DNA of 64,000 nt from Drosophila miranda. Its lineage: Eukaryota > Arthropoda > Insecta > Diptera > Drosophilidae. This document shows positions 43,035-57,106 of the stretch, in pieces (the stretch's first letter is position 1; each line of letters begins with the position of its first letter). The notes under the pieces are model-generated. The model was not told the DNA's origin and ran no database searches. It saw nothing but the letters and a program-made list of their open reading frames with translations. The translations under genes and the position numbers were made by a program. The stretch spans positions 8,601,249-8,665,248 of the forward strand of contig NW_022881603.1 of assembly GCF_003369915.1 (NCBI RefSeq), written 5' to 3'.

Positions 43035-46000
43035 AATTCCTGCATTCCCGGACAGTCACGGGCACGATTCTCAGTGCCGAAAGTGGTTAAGATAGGCTCT
43101 GAAACTTGCGTTGCAGTTGGTGCTATAGCCGATGCTTCAGCCTGTGGATCAGATGCGTTTGTCAGGGTTTGTTCGGTCGCAGATTTTTCAGGATTTGTGA
43201 CTGACACCTGCTCTGACTGCACTACATTTTCAGATGCCACAGTCGCAGTGTCGCACTCCTCGTCGCTTTCCAGATCGTCGCGCGCCTCACGTGATGGTGG
43301 ATTAAAGCTACCGTCGAGCATCGTCTTAAAGACTTTAATGTTCTTGACCAAACGCGGCTCTAGTTCGCTCTGAAAACCGAACCAAACGAATGATACAGCG
43401 CTTCCGCAATGGATATTCAGAAAATGTTCTCACCGTGATCAGTTTGTCTGCCATCTCCAACATTTCAGTCTTGACTTCCTGTCCGTTGAGCACGTTAATA
43501 GTGAGGTTGGTGAGCTCTTTGGCCAGCAGGCGACACATTTCCCTGCGCTCGGTGAAATAGTTCTGTATGTAGTGCAGGAAGCTCAGAGCGATCCTGTTGT
43601 GTATGTTGCTCTTCGGGGAGCTGGCTTCCTGAATCGTCAAATCGATGAAGAACTTGACCACGTAATCGGGCTGAACGGCGTTCAGCGGCGCGTCGAAGCT
43701 GCAGTTCATGACGGTCCACAGAGTGGGCAGAAGGCAGGGTTGCAGAAGCGCCTGCTTCTTGAGGCGGACAAGGTTCTCAAAGAACATGCCCAGGACCTGG
43801 CTGATGATTGGCTCTGCGTTGGGATTGAAGTAGCGTTTGAGCAGCTGCTCGAGCACCTCGGGCCGATCGTCGATGTGACCGCGCAGGACCAAGCGACAAA
43901 GGCCTCGCACTATGGCCAGGCTCACGCCCTTGTCGACCACCATTTCCATATAGCGGCCAATCGCCATAATGATGTCGACGCTATGCTCGCTGTTCTGCAC
44001 TGTCTGATCGCCATCCTCCTCCCCGTCGTATGTATCCTGCACGGTATAGAGCTGGCGGCGATTGGACGTCTTAGACCCAGCCCCTAGCATCTATCTTCCG
44101 GCTCAACTTGTCGACATAGTCGATGCCAGAGAAGACAGCTGACAGAGGTCTCGCACAGACGGACCTCCTTGCTATTGTAGAACTGATGGTATACAACCCG
44201 GAACACCGTCTCGGTGTATGCCTCATAGAACATACTGTAGGCGTTGCCGCATTTGATGGCCCATTCGAAGATGTCCACATCCGAGGAGTGGAGATGGCGG
44301 CAAATGAAGTCCTTGTACAGCTTACATATGCTGGGAGTGAGCTTCTGGACATGCGGAGAGGCCACTATATAGTATGAGGTGAACAGGCCTTTCAGGACAC
44401 GCTCCTGGTTGGAGAGCTTCGGACGGGCGGGCATGTCCAGAAAGCCGTGCTTCACCAGCAGCGGTTTGATCAGCTCCGTGTACTCCTCTGTGACAGCCAT
44501 CTTCTCCTTATTCACGGACTGAGCCTGTATATACTCCTTCTGGCGCCCAAACTTATCCTCCTGTTCCTCCAGCTCTAAGATCTTCACCTTCAACGAGGAT
44601 ATCTTCATCTTCGAGGGCGTGTCCAAGTCGTCCAGCAACTTACTGATCAGATTGCGATCGTGCACTAGCTCATTCTGCTTGGTATTAAGGTCACACGTCT
44701 CGTAGATGATCTCAATAAAGAACTTCATCCGGTCATTGAGGTCGGTGATCAGCTTCTCCATGCAACGCACGAGCACGCGGACGATCTTGTGGTCGAGCAG
44801 ACAGTCCTTCAATAGATTTTTGATCAACGTCTTCATATTGCTACGCCCAATCTCGTCGCCCAGGTCGTACGAGTCCAGGATTTCCACCAGCGAGAGCAGC
44901 ATGTTCTGGAACTCTATCTGGGCGAACTTGTCCATGTCCGGTTTCTGGCTCTCACAGAACCTACAATGGATAGCAATCACTTACTGTTTGGATTTCGTTT
45001 GGGTCTCATTCAACTCACTTGTTCACATAGGTGCAGAAGACACTCAGTTCGGGCAGCACCTGGTCGCTTTCGTCCGCCTGCGTGCTCTCCAGATAGTCGC
45101 CGAGGCACTGCCAATAGAGCAACAGCTTCACGTTGAGACATTCCAGCGGTACACATCGATGCAGCTCACAGTCGTCACCGAGGGGCAGTTGTGCCATCAG
45201 TTGCTGATTGTCGGTCTGCTCAAAGATTTCACGCAACATTTGCTTGGTCACGCTCCGGAAACGCATCAGCTCCTCCTCGCTGGAGTCCAGCTTGAGGGCC
45301 GCTATCAGAGCCACATAGTTCTGTTGGTAGGTTTACCACCGTCTTTTTAACGTTGGCCGAGCTGTCGTTCAGACCTTGCTCCAGGAGGGTCAGGCGCTGC
45401 GCCACCCTGTAGGCGCGCACATGTTGACGTACGTATGGCGGCGCACCTTCTCGTCCACGTCCCACAGACGCTGCAGTATGTAGGGCACCGTGATGTAGTT
45501 GCGGCCCATGCAGGTGATAATGCACTGGCGCACGCTGGACAAGGGATCCGCAGACAGATGGAACTGATAGGCGCAGACAACTGGATCGACGGGATTGTCC
45601 GGAATCTGGAAACGCTGCATGGCCAGGACTGCTTGCTTGCGCACACCGGCCGACACGTCCTTCACGCGCTCCAGCATAGTCTCGAGAATCTCGTCGCACT
45701 GCGTGTCGTCGAGTGCCGCATTGGGTCCCAGTTTCTCAAGTATCAGATTCACAAAGTAGCAAATCCGATAGCGAACGTGCGGACTGCTGGAATATGTCTG
45801 GGAAAAACAAACAAACAAAAGCATTCAATTGAATCTCAATGGTAAAGTACAGTAGACCCTTACAGTCAACAGCCAGTGGAATGTTTCAGTCATCATGGTC
45901 TTCTCCGACTCGAAGCTGGTCACGAATTTCGCGCAAAAGGACAGGGCCTTGTTACCGTTCTCGTTGCTCTCCTCCGCCTCGAGTACAGTCTTCAGCACAT

Positions 46001-46574
46001 TGATGAATGTGTTCAGAAACTCTTGGTGGCCCATCTGCAAGGCAATTGACAATTCATAGTTGGATTGGACGAGTTCTAATCGGCTGAGCCAGCTGGCTAG
46101 CCAGCGGGTCCCAGTGACGCTGTTCCTTACCCTCGAGTACAGTTGCTGCAGCCGCTTTGGATTTTGGCTTCGCTTTTGCCTTTGGTTTGGGCATTTCGTG
46201 ATTTGTTTTGCTTTTACTAACTAAATACTGCTCGATTACTTTATACTGTACAATTTGTAAAATTTTCGTGAGTGTACGATGGAACACAAACAAGCGTAGC
46301 GTTGTTGCTCATTCTTCTTTTTCACCCCCATTCGCTCCTTTTCGTAGCGCTTGTGGAGTGACTCCTTGAGTTCCGCGTGACGCATTATTGTGTACATGGA
46401 TTCCGCGCCTCCTCTGCATTGTTCCCGGATGGGAACGGAGGTCGGATCACTGATCTGCATTTCGTTTTCCTTTTCGGCCGAAACGGCATTGTTGTTCTTG
46501 GTCGCCTCCCTTTTTGATGCGGCTGCTGCCGCCGCTTTGGATTTTGGCTTCGCTTTTGCCTTTGGTTTGGGCAT
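43031..46574 (-). pseudogene. Cap-G: Cap-G-like gene C5, degenerate, with 5' duplication
   Basis: Exon 1 is split by a 185-bp insertion (46152-46336). The insert is a second copy of the Cap-G upstream DNA plus the first 14-18 codons, so two ATGs exist (46574 and 46194). It shares the 26-bp exon 3 deletion (near 45330) and has a further 13-bp deletion (near 45420); together they remove 39 bp, returning to frame after a short garbled stretch. Two single-C losses occur near 44077 and 44083. C7 shares the insertion and the 13-bp loss. Confidence 0.85.
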
Positions 46575-47006
46575 TTCGTGATTTGTTTTGCTTTTACTAA
46601 CTAAATACTGCTCGATTACTTTATCCTGTACAATTTGTAAAATTTTCGTGAGTGTACGATGGAACACAAACAAGCGTAGCGTTGTTGCTCATTCTTCTTT
46701 TTCACCCCCATTCGCTTGTTAATTTCAAAAAGAACGCTACGCGTGCGGTAATATTAGTGCATTTTAGACTGATGCTAGGGATGTTACATATATATCGATA
46801 CATATCGTATCGTTAATCTGATTCCTCTTTCCAACCTCGTCGCTTGTGAATTTTAAAAAATTAACAAAAAATGGGTATTTCAATTTATACTTTTGTTTAC
46901 TTTCTAATGATACTGTTTAAAAATGAAAGAAAGAAAGTGATCTGAGAGAAAAATGTAGTACACAAACAAATTCCGTTACAACACGGCAGCAAAATATTCA
47001 ACAAAA
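46575..47006. promoter_or_regulatory. Divergent promoter, unit 5 (432 bp)
   Basis: TATCGATA at 46793-46800. Several substitutions, but the length is unchanged. Confidence 0.7.
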
Positions 47007-49704
47007 ATGTCTAAAGTAACGAAGAAAGTTTACGAAGCTCGCTCCATTTACCCGGACCGCACAAAGTCCGAGGAGAAGTCATTCACCGAGGTTAATGTCC
47101 TCGTCAAGACTTTGGACACGGCGCTGCTGCTGCTCAGCTCCAAGGAGGAATGCGTCCTGTTGACCGTCTTCAGTCACATAATGGACTTTACGCGGCGCCA
47201 GGACTAGAATGTACTGGAGCTGAAGGAGCATAAAATGCTGGAAGTGCTGCTGGAGAAGAAAATCTTCATTGATTCGGAGAACGTTATCATCCGACGCTTC
47301 GCCTTGTACCTCATGAACGCCTTAATGGACAACACGGACATGAACACGCTCGAGCCCGAGACGACTGAAGGCATCCTGGAGGTGGCCTATAGTTTCAACC
47401 TGCAGGAAACTGACGATTTCTGCATAGAATATCTCTCGCACCTGCTAAACATGTGCCTGCGTGATCCCAAAGTGGCCCAGGGAATTGTGGAGAACTTTGA
47501 GCTCTTGCAGAAGTTCAAGGCAGTGATTGCCACCTCCGAGAATCCCGACACCATTCATAGCTCCATCGAGGCCGGGAGATTCGGCTTGCGGCCCTGAAAG
47601 TCTTGAAGACCCTCCTGGTGGACACCAGCGACCAGAGTGTGTTTGAGCCGCTGCATCGCTGCTTCCATGTCCTGGAGCAGCTGGTCAAAGAATTTTGCGA
47701 AGATCTGCAAGGACCGGATGCGGTCGAGATCATTGAGGTGCTGGCCACGGCTCTCCGGTCCGAGAAGATGACCAAGCTGTTCTTCGAGCATAACCTCTTC
47801 GACCTTATTGTCGAGCACCTGAAGGACCAAATCGATATCCTGTCCCTTGAGCTGCGCTGCACCATCATATCCATCTTCGCGGAAACTGCGAAGTACGTGC
47901 AGTATCTGGTGAGGATGCACACTGCCGAGATCACGGACATGTTCCTCGGCTGCCTCATGGAGAACGACCTGGCACCGGCCACCTTCGTGATCCTCGGGCT
48001 CAACCGCATGGCCGATAATCCGGACGCACTGCGTCGAATTGTGACCGAGTTTGATGAGGGGGCTCGGCAGAAGCTAGTGTCCATTTTCCAGTCCCCGGAG
48101 GTGATCATCAAGACCCGGGAGCAGGCAGCCGAGTTTATCAATCGCCTCCTGACCGGAGCCTATCGCGACACGGCTGGAGAGCTGACGGACTTGGACATTC
48201 CAGGCGTCCTCACCACCACCATTCAGCAGGGCCTGCCTACTCTCTCCATTGATTTGATCCTCTCTATGCTGGTAATCGTCGAGAGTTTGGCCCAGAACGA
48301 GGAGTAACGAACAGTCCTGGGCCAGCATCGTCCGCTCACCGAGCAAATTGCTCAACTTTTGATGGTAATGGCAGTCTCAGGAAGCACTCTCATTCTGTGG
48401 TGTCTTGGCATCTATAACGCATTTTTCACCCACTTCCACAGCGCTCCTATGCCCATTCCATTCTCGTGAACAACATCTTCCGTTGCCTGTGCACCATCGT
48501 CGATAAGCAGGATGTTCGTGAGGTGCTGCTTGAGAACTACATTGTGTCCTCCATCAAGCGGGCTCTGAAGTCGCTCTCTAATCTGGTCAAGACGGCTGTA
48601 ACCAACTTCATTCTGCAGACCACGCGCTTTAGCGAATTCATCGACGCCTACATAGATCGCGGCATTCTGGAAGTGTAAGCGGCTCCCAACTACTCTCACC
48701 CCCCCTGCATTATCATATTCCTATCCCAATCCCGATCTTAGCCTGATGCTGTTCCAGAAACACGCCTTCTGCGTGTCCACCTGGGGACCGGCCATCGAGA
48801 GCATCCTCTCTAAGTGCCCCACGATGAAGTTCTGCATTAGAAACTGCCTAACCTTCACCGACATTACTGCCGGCAAGGACTTTTATGTGTCCAGAAAAAA
48901 GTTTGACGACTTCCGCACTCTCCAGGACATTCTACGCAACGATTGCTTTACTCTGGAGGCCGTTCTGGTGGTCAATTTTGACCGATTGGAGGCGGATGAG
49001 GCGGATCTGATGAGAGTTCCGTCGTTCTGCCTTCCGATGTCCGATGGTGCCGGTGATCATACCTGGTGCTACTGCAAGTGTCCTGCCGATCCCCATCTAC
49101 CCAAATATCTGGAGACGCTTAATCAAACTCTGATGGTGGGTCTATCCCATCTAATCCTTAATAAGCTGCTAACCATGTCCCATCTGATGATTCACAGATG
49201 CACGGCCTGGTGGAGAATCCGCCAAAGGTGCGCAGCGCCATCGATTTTGATAACGTGGCCAAGCGCATCAAGATCATTGCCGAAGTCGTGCACAATGTGA
49301 TGAACGATAACCTCAAAATCCTCGACCTCAACTCGACGGAGGAGTGTTCCCGCCACGCGGTGCGATGCCACCTTCAGGAACTGCGCTACGTCTACCACAC
49401 TAACTTCATACCCCTGGGCATGGTGCACAGTGGCTGCCAGTTTGAGCGCGCCATCCTCTTCAAGGCCCTAGCCGATCAGATCGGCCTGCCCTGCACCCTG
49501 GAGCGCAGTGTCGACGGCCGGATGCTGTACAACGAGGTGCCGATGCCGCTGGAGATCGACAAGGATGTTCACTGCGACAAGAAGACCCTCCAGCTTATGC
49601 CCTGGCGCATGCTGCGCCCCACCCACGTCGATCTCATGTACAACGTAGGCGACCTGTATCCGATGAAGAGTCGCCAGGCACTGCAGTATCTGCGCCTCTA
49701 TTGA
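47007..49704 (+). pseudogene. ARMC3-like gene A5, degenerate
   Basis: No solo LTR, yet it carries the 106-bp deletion (near 47574) found in LTR-bearing A2 and A3. It has TAG at 47205-47207 and TAA at 48305-48307 in exon 1. Exons 2 and 3 are readable (exon 3 begins at 48743). Exon 4 (49198-49704) has a 3-bp loss but keeps the native end. Confidence 0.85.
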
Positions 49705-50403
49705 TCACTGAGATTTTTTTATTTAATCCTTTTTCCAGCTTCCATTTCAAAATTTCCTGTCGCACCATTTATCGAATGGGCTTGTAATCGAGTTTATTAA
49801 AGGGGCCAAAGAAGCAGTGGTTTTGGTCTCAGCTAGTCCTATCCACCGTCCACTGCGCATGTCCTCGTCCACTGCGCCTTCGCCTGGCATTCGTCCTGGC
49901 AACGCATGTAAATAATAAGCAAGAGACTGGGATTGTAAATTTTAAAAAATATCGTACATCGATAAATCAAATTTTATAAATTTTAATATTGCCATATCGA
50001 CTGTATCAATTTTAAAACCTTAATATATCGATATATCGGAATAATAATAATAAGGAGCGGTGAAATTTTTTCGTACTCTTCCTTCTTGGAATATAATAGG
50101 CAATTGGGTCTGTGATTTGGTAAGCACTTACAGTCTAGATATTTCTATTAATCTAATCGTCGAAAAAAATATCGCACCGAAAATAAAACACATGCAAAGC
50201 GTTGCTCTCCTGGCTGGCTCATAATGAGCCAGATAACCTGGGATTTAGTTTTCTGCGATACGTTTGATGTATGAAATGGCACATCCTTATAATATAATGC
50301 CCCATATCGATATATCGATAAAATATCAACAAACATGCAAGCGACTGTTGGCGGAGCATTTGGAACACCAGCGTAGATTAAATAGAAGCTGGTGGCTTGA
50401 ACC
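49705..50403 (+). promoter_or_regulatory. Spacer 5 with double DREF-type site
   Basis: 699 bp with no recognised gene. TATCGATATATCGATA at 50305-50320. Confidence 0.6.
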
Positions 50404-50559
50404 ATGTGCCGAGTGCTCCTCACGCTCGCCTACTTCCTCCTGACCCTATGGTCAATTGTGTTTACGGCCTGCGTCAACAATGGTGAGTGTGTGTGCTCCT
50501 TGGAGCGATGTGACCTTGTTCACCAGCAGCCGCAGAAGAGAAAAATCAATAATCTTTAA
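50404..50559 (+). CDS. Small 51-codon ORF S5
   Basis: It has Leu15-Trp16 and a few base changes inside the hydrophobic segment but no frame lesion. The stop overlaps the C6 stop. Confidence 0.45.
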   Translation: MCRVLLTLAYFLLTLWSIVFTACVNNGECVCSLERCDLVHQQPQKRKINNL

Positions 50560-53500
50560 AATTCCTGCATTCCCGGACAGTCACGGGCACGATTCTCAGT
50601 GCCGAAAGTGGTTAAGATAGGCTCTGAAACTTGCGTTGCAGTTGGTGCTATAGCCGATGCTTCAGCCTGTGGATCAGATGCGTTTGTCAGGGTTTGTTCG
50701 GTCGCAGATTTTTCAGGATTTGTGACTGACACCTGCTCTGACTGCACTACATTTTCAGATGCCACAGTCGCAGTGTCGCACTCCTCGTCGCTTTCCAGAT
50801 CGTCGCGCGCCTCACGTGATGGTGGATTAAAGCTACCGTCGAGCATCGTCTTAAAGACTTTAATGTTCTTGACCACACGCGGCTCTAGTTCGCTCTGAAA
50901 ACCGAACCAAACGAATGATACAGCGCTTCCGCAATGGATATTCAGAAAATGTTCTCACCGTGATCAGTTTGTCTGCCATCTCCAACATTTCAGTCTTGAC
51001 TTCATGTCCGTTGAGCACCTTAATAGTGAGGTTGGTGAGCTCTTTGGCCAGCAGGCGACACATTTCCCTGCGCTCGGTGAAATAGTTCTGTATGTAGTGC
51101 AGGAAGCTCAGAGCGATCCTGTTGTGTATGTTGCTCTTCGGGGAGCTGGCTTCCTGAATCGTCAAATCGATGAAGAACTTGACCACGTAATCGGGCTGAA
51201 CGGCGTTCAGCGGCGCGTCGAAGCTGCAGTTCATGACGGTCCACAGAGTGGGCAGAAGGCAGGGTTGCAGAAGCGCCTGCTTCTTGAGGCGGACAAGGTT
51301 CTCAAAGAACATGCCCAGGACCTGGCTAATGATTGGCTCTGCGTTGGGATTGAAGTAGCGTTTGAGCAGCTGCTCGAGCACCTCGGGCCGATCGTCGATG
51401 TGACCGCGCAGGACCAAGCGACAAAGGCCTCGCACTATGGCCAGGCTCACGCCCTTGTCGACCACCATTTCCATATAGCGGCCAATCGCCATAATGATGT
51501 CGACGCTATGCTCGCTGTTCTGCACTGTCTGATCGCCATCCTCCTCCCCGTCGTATGTATCCTGCACGGTATAGAGCTGGCGGCGATTGGACGTCTTAGA
51601 CCCCAGCCCCCTAGCATCTATCTTCCGGCTCAACTTGTCGACATAGTCGATGCCAGAGAAGACAGCTGACAGAGGTCTCGCACAGACGGACCTCCTTGCT
51701 ATTGTAGAACTGATGGTATACAACCCGGAACACCGTCTCGGTGTATGCCTCATAGAACATACTGTAGGCGTTGCCGCATTTGATGGCCCATTCGAAGATG
51801 TCCACATCCGAGGAGTGGAGATGGCGGCAAATGAAGTCCTTGTACAGCTTACATATGCTGGGAGTGAGCTTCTGGACATGCGGAGAGGCCACTATATAGT
51901 ATGAGGTGAACAGGCCTTTCAGGACACGCTCCTGGTTGGAGAGCTTCGGACGGGCGGGCATGTCCAGAAAGCCGTGCTTCACCAGCAGCGGTTTGATCAG
52001 CTCCGTGTACTCCTCTGTGACAGCCATCTTCTCCTTATTCACGGACTGAGCCTGTATATACTCCTTCTGGCGCCCAAAGTTATCCTCCTGTTCCTCCAGC
52101 TCTAAGATCTTCACCTTCAACGAGGATATCTTCATCTTCGAGGGCGTGTCCAAGTCGTCCAGCAACTTACTGATCAGATTGCGATCGTGCACTAGCTCAT
52201 TCTGCTTGGTATTAAGGTCACACGTCTCGTAGATGATCTCAATAAAGAACTTCATCCGGTCATTGAGGTCGGTGATCAGCTTCTCCATGCAACGCACGAG
52301 CACGCGGACGATCTTGTGGTCGAGCAGACAGTCCTTCAATAGATTTTTGATCAACGTCTTCATATTGCTACGCCCAATCTCGTCGCCCAGGTCGTACGAG
52401 TCCAGGATTTCCACCAGCGAGAGCAGCATGTTCTGGAACTCTATCTGGGCGAACTTGTCCATGTCCGGTTTCTGGCTCTCACAGAACCTACAATGGATAG
52501 CAATCACTTACTGTTTGGATTTCGTTTGGGTCTCATTCAACTCACTTGTTCACATAGGTGCAGAAGACACTCAGTTCGGGCAGCACCTGGTCGCTTTCGT
52601 CCGCCTGCGTGCTCTCCAGATAGTCGCCGAGGCACTGCCAATAGAGCAACAGCTTCACGTTGAGACATTCCAGCGGTACACATCGATGCAGCTCACAGTC
52701 GTCACCGAGGGGCAGTTGTGCCATCAGTTGCTGATTGTCGGTCTGCTCAAAGATTTCACGGAACATTTGCTTGGTCACGCTCCGGAAACGCATCAGCTCC
52801 TTCTCGCTGGAGTCCAGCTTGAGGGCCGCTATCAGAGCCACATAGTTCTGTTGGTAGGTTTACCACCGTCTTTTTAACGTTGGCCGAGCTGTCGTTCAGA
52901 CCTTGCTCCAGGAGGGTCAGGCGCTGCGCCACCCTGTAGGCGCGCACTGGATAGTTGCACATGTTGACGTACGTATGGCGGCGCACCTTCTCGTCCACGT
53001 CCCACAGACGCTGCAGTATGTAGGGCACCGTGATGTAGTTGCGGCCCATGCAGGTGATAATGAACTGGCGCACGCTGGACAAGGGATCCGCAGACAGATG
53101 GAACTGATAGGCGCAGACAACTGGATCGACGGGATTGTCCGGAATCTGGAAACGCTGCATGGCCAGGACTGCTTGCTTGCGCACACCGGCCGACACGTCC
53201 TTCACGCGCTCCAGCATAGTCTCGAGAATCTCGTCGCACTGCGTGTCGTCGAGTGCCGCATTGGGTCCCAGTTTCTCAAGTATCAGAATCACAAAGTAGC
53301 AAATCCGATAGCGAACGTGCGGACTACTGGAATATGTCTGGGAAAAACAAACAAACAAAAGCATTCAATTGAATCTCAATGGTAAAGTACAGTAGACCCT
53401 TACAGTCAACAGCCAGTAGAATGTTTCAGTCATCATGGTCTTCTCCGACTCGAAGCTGGTCACGAATTTCGCGCAAAAGGACAGGGCCTTGTTACCGTTC

Positions 53501-53931
53501 TCGTTGCTCTCCTCCGCCTCGAGTACAGTCTTCAGCACATTGATGAATGTGTTCAGAAACTCTTGGTGGCCCATCTGCAAGGCAATTGACAATTCATAGT
53601 TGGATTGGACGAGTTCTAATCGGCTGAGCCAGCTGGCTAGCCAGCGGGTCCCAGTGACGCTGTTCCTTACCCTCGAGTACAGTTGCTGCAGCTCCTTTTC
53701 GTAGCGCTTGTGGAGTGACTCCTTGAGTTCCGCGTGACGCATTATTGTGTACATGGATTCCGCGCCTCTTCTGCATTGTTCCCGGATGGGAACGGAGGTC
53801 GGATCACTGATCTGCATTTCGTTTTCCTTTTCGGCCGAAACGGCATTGTTGTTCTTGGTCGCCTCCCTTTTTGATGCGGCTGCTGCCGCCGCTTTGGATT
53901 TTGGCTTCGCTTTTGCCTTTGGTTTGGGCAT
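50556..53931 (-). pseudogene. Cap-G: Cap-G-like gene C6, degenerate
   Basis: Closest to C4: same 26-bp exon 3 deletion (near 52857), same AGCACCTTAATAG variant, same exon 2 form. It lacks C4's single-base loss, so the second part of exon 4 is open for over 300 codons in one frame (51879-50860) when the shared break is ignored. It is the least damaged Cap-G copy in the 3' half. Confidence 0.85.
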
Positions 53932-54363
53932 TTCGTGATTTGTTTTGCTTTTACTAACTAAATACTGCTCGATTACTTTATACTGTACAATTTGTAAAAT
54001 TTTCGTGAGTGTACGATGGAACACAAACAAGCGTAGCGTTGTTGCTCATTCTTCTTTTTCACCCCCATTCGCTTGTTAATTTCAAAAAGAACGCTACGCG
54101 TGCGGTAATATTAGTGCATTTTAGACTGATGCTAGGGATGTTACATATATATCGATACATATCGCATCGTTAATCTGATTCCTCTTTCCAAACTATTCGC
54201 TTGTGAATTTAAAAAAATTAACAAAAAATGGGTATTTCAATTTATACTTTTGCTTACTTTCTAATGATACTGTTTAAAAATGAAAGAAAGAAAGTGATCT
54301 GTGAGAAAAATATAGTACACAAACAAATTCCGTTACAACACGGCAGCAAAATATTCAACAAAA
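53932..54363. promoter_or_regulatory. Divergent promoter, unit 6 (432 bp)
   Basis: TATCGATA at 54150-54157; nearly the same as the unit 4 promoter. Confidence 0.7.
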
Positions 54364-57106
54364 ATGTCTAAAGTAACGAAGAAAGTTTACGAAGCTCGCT
54401 CCATTTACCCGGACCGCACAAAGTCCGAGGAGAAGTCATTCACCGAGGTTAATGTCCTCGTCAAGACTTTGGACACGGCGCTGCTGCTGCTCAGCTCCAA
54501 GGAGGAATGCGTCCTGTTGACCGTCTTCAGTCACTTAATGGACTTTACGCGGCGCCAGGACTAGAATGTACTGGAGCTGAAGGAGCATAAAATGCTGGAA
54601 GTGCTGCTGGAGAAGAAAATCTTCATTGATTCGGAGAACGTTATCATCTGACGCTTCGCCTTGTACCTCATGAACGCCTTAATGGACAACACGGACATGA
54701 ACACGCTCGAGCCATCCTGGAGGTGGCCTATAGTTTCTACCTGCAGGAAACTGACGATTTCTGCATAGAATATCTCTCGCACCTGCTAAACATGTGCCTG
54801 CGTGATCCCAAAGTGGCCCAGGGAATTGTGGAGAACTTTGAGCTCTTGCAGAAGTTCAAGGCAGTGATTGCCACCTCCGAGAATCCCGACACCATTCATA
54901 GCTCCATCGAGGCCGTTCACAAGATCCTGCTGATCCAGAGTGCAGAGGAGATGTTGGAGTTTACCACTCTTCCCGACTTTCCCATCGATCGCATTATCTG
55001 TGAGGTGACCAGCAAATACCAGGAGATTCGGCTTGCGGCCCTGAAAGTCTTGAAGACCCTCCTGGTGGACACCAGCGACCAGAGTGTGGTTGAGCCGCTG
55101 CATCGCTGCTTCCATGTCCTGGAGCAGCTGGTCAAAGAATTTTGCGAAGATCTGCAAGGACCGGATGTGGTCGAGATCATTGAGGTGCTGGCCACGGCTC
55201 TCCGGTCCGAGAAGATGACCAAGCTGTTCTTCGAGCATAACCTCTTCGACCTTATTGTCGAGCACCTGAAGGACCAAATCGATATCCTGTCCCTTGAGCT
55301 GCGCTGCACCATCATATCCATCTTCGCGGAAACTGCGAAGTACGTGCAGTATCTGGTGAGGATGCACACTGCCGAGATCACGGACATGTTCCTCGGCTGC
55401 CTCATGGAGAACGACCCGGCACCGGCCACCTTCGTGATCCTCGGGCTCAACCGCATGGCCGATAATCCGGACGCACTGCGTCGAATTGTGACCGAGTTTG
55501 ATGAGGGGGCTCGGCAGAAGCTAGTGTCCATTTTCCAGTCCCCGGAGGTGATCATCAAGACCCGGGAGCAGGCAGCCGAGTTTATCAATCGCCTCCTGAC
55601 CGGAGCCTATCGCGACACGGCTGGAGAGCTGACGGACTTGGACATTCCAGGCGTCCTCACCACCACCATTCAGCAGGGCCTGCCTACTCTCTCCATTGAT
55701 TTGATCCTCTCTCTGCTGGTAATCGTCGAGAGTTTGGCCCAGAACGAGGAGTACCGAACAGTCCTGGGCCAGCATCGTCCGCTCACCGAGCAAATTGCTC
55801 AACTTTTGATGGTAATGGCAGTCTCAGGAAGCACTCTCATTCTGTGGTGTCTTGGCATCTATAACGCATTTTTCACCCACTTCCACAGCGCTCCTATGCC
55901 CATTCCATTCTCGTGAACAACATCTTCCGTTGCCTGTGCACCATCGTCGATAAGCAGGATGTTCGTGAGGTGCTGCTTGAGAACTACATTGTGTCCTCCA
56001 TCAAGCGGGCTCTGAAGTCGCTCTCTAATCTGGTCAAGACGGCTGTAACCAACTTCGCTTCATTTAGCGAATTCATCGACGCCTACATAGATCGCGGCAT
56101 TCTGGAAGTGTAAGCGGCTCCCAACTACTCTCACCCCCCCTGCATTATCATATTCCTATCCCAATCCCGATCTTAGCCTGATGCTGTTCCAGAAACACGC
56201 CTTCTGCGTGTCCACCTGGGGACCGGCCATCGAGAGCATCCTCTCTAAGTGCCCCACGATGAAGTTCTGCATTAGAAACTGCCTAACCTTCACCGACATT
56301 ACTGCCGGCAAGGACTTTTATGTGTCCAGAAAATAGTTTGACGACTTCCGCACTCTCCAGGACATTCTACGCAACGATTGCTCTCCTCTGGAGGCCGTTC
56401 TGGTGGTCAATTTTGACCGATTGGAGGCGGATGAGGCGGATCTGATGAGAGTTCCGTCGTTCTGCCTTCCGATGTCCGATGGTGCCGGTGATCATACCTG
56501 GTGCTACTGCAAGCGTCCTGCCGATCCCCATCTACCCAAATATCTGGAGACGCTTAATCAAACTCTGATGGTGGGTCTATCCCATCTAATCCTTAATAAG
56601 CTGCTAACCATGTCCCATCTGATGATTCACAGATGCACGGCCTGGTGGAGAATCCGCCAAAGGTGCGCAGCGCCATCGATTTTGATAACGTGGCCAAGCG
56701 CATCAAGATCATTGCCGAAGTCGTGCACAATGTGATGAACGATAACCTCAAGATCTTCGACCTCAACTCGACGGAGGAGTGTTCCCGCCACGCGGTGCGA
56801 TGCCACCTTCAGGAACTGCGCTACGTCTACCACACTAACTTCATACCCCTGGGCATGGTGCACAGTGGCTGCCAGTTTGAGCGCGCCATCCTCTTCAAGG
56901 CCCTGGCCGATCAGATCGGCCTGCCCTGCACCCTGGAGCGCAGTGTCGACGGCCGGATGCTGTACAACGAGGTGCCGATGCCGCTGGAGATCGACAAGGA
57001 TGTTCACTGCGACAAGAAGACCCTCCAGTTTATGCCCTGGCGCATGCTGCGCCCCACCCACGTCGTCGATCTCATGTACAACGTAGGCGACCTGTATCCG
57101 ATGCAG
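54364..57106 (+). pseudogene. ARMC3-like gene A6, degenerate and 3'-truncated
   Basis: Like A4 it lacks the solo LTR and the 106-bp deletion, and shares the TAG (54562-54564), the TGA (54649-54651), the exon 3 TAG (56334-56336) and the 3' truncation. Its own lesions are a 16-bp loss near 54713 and a replaced or shortened stretch near 56057. From 54723 a 397-codon frame covers most armadillo repeats. Confidence 0.85.
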
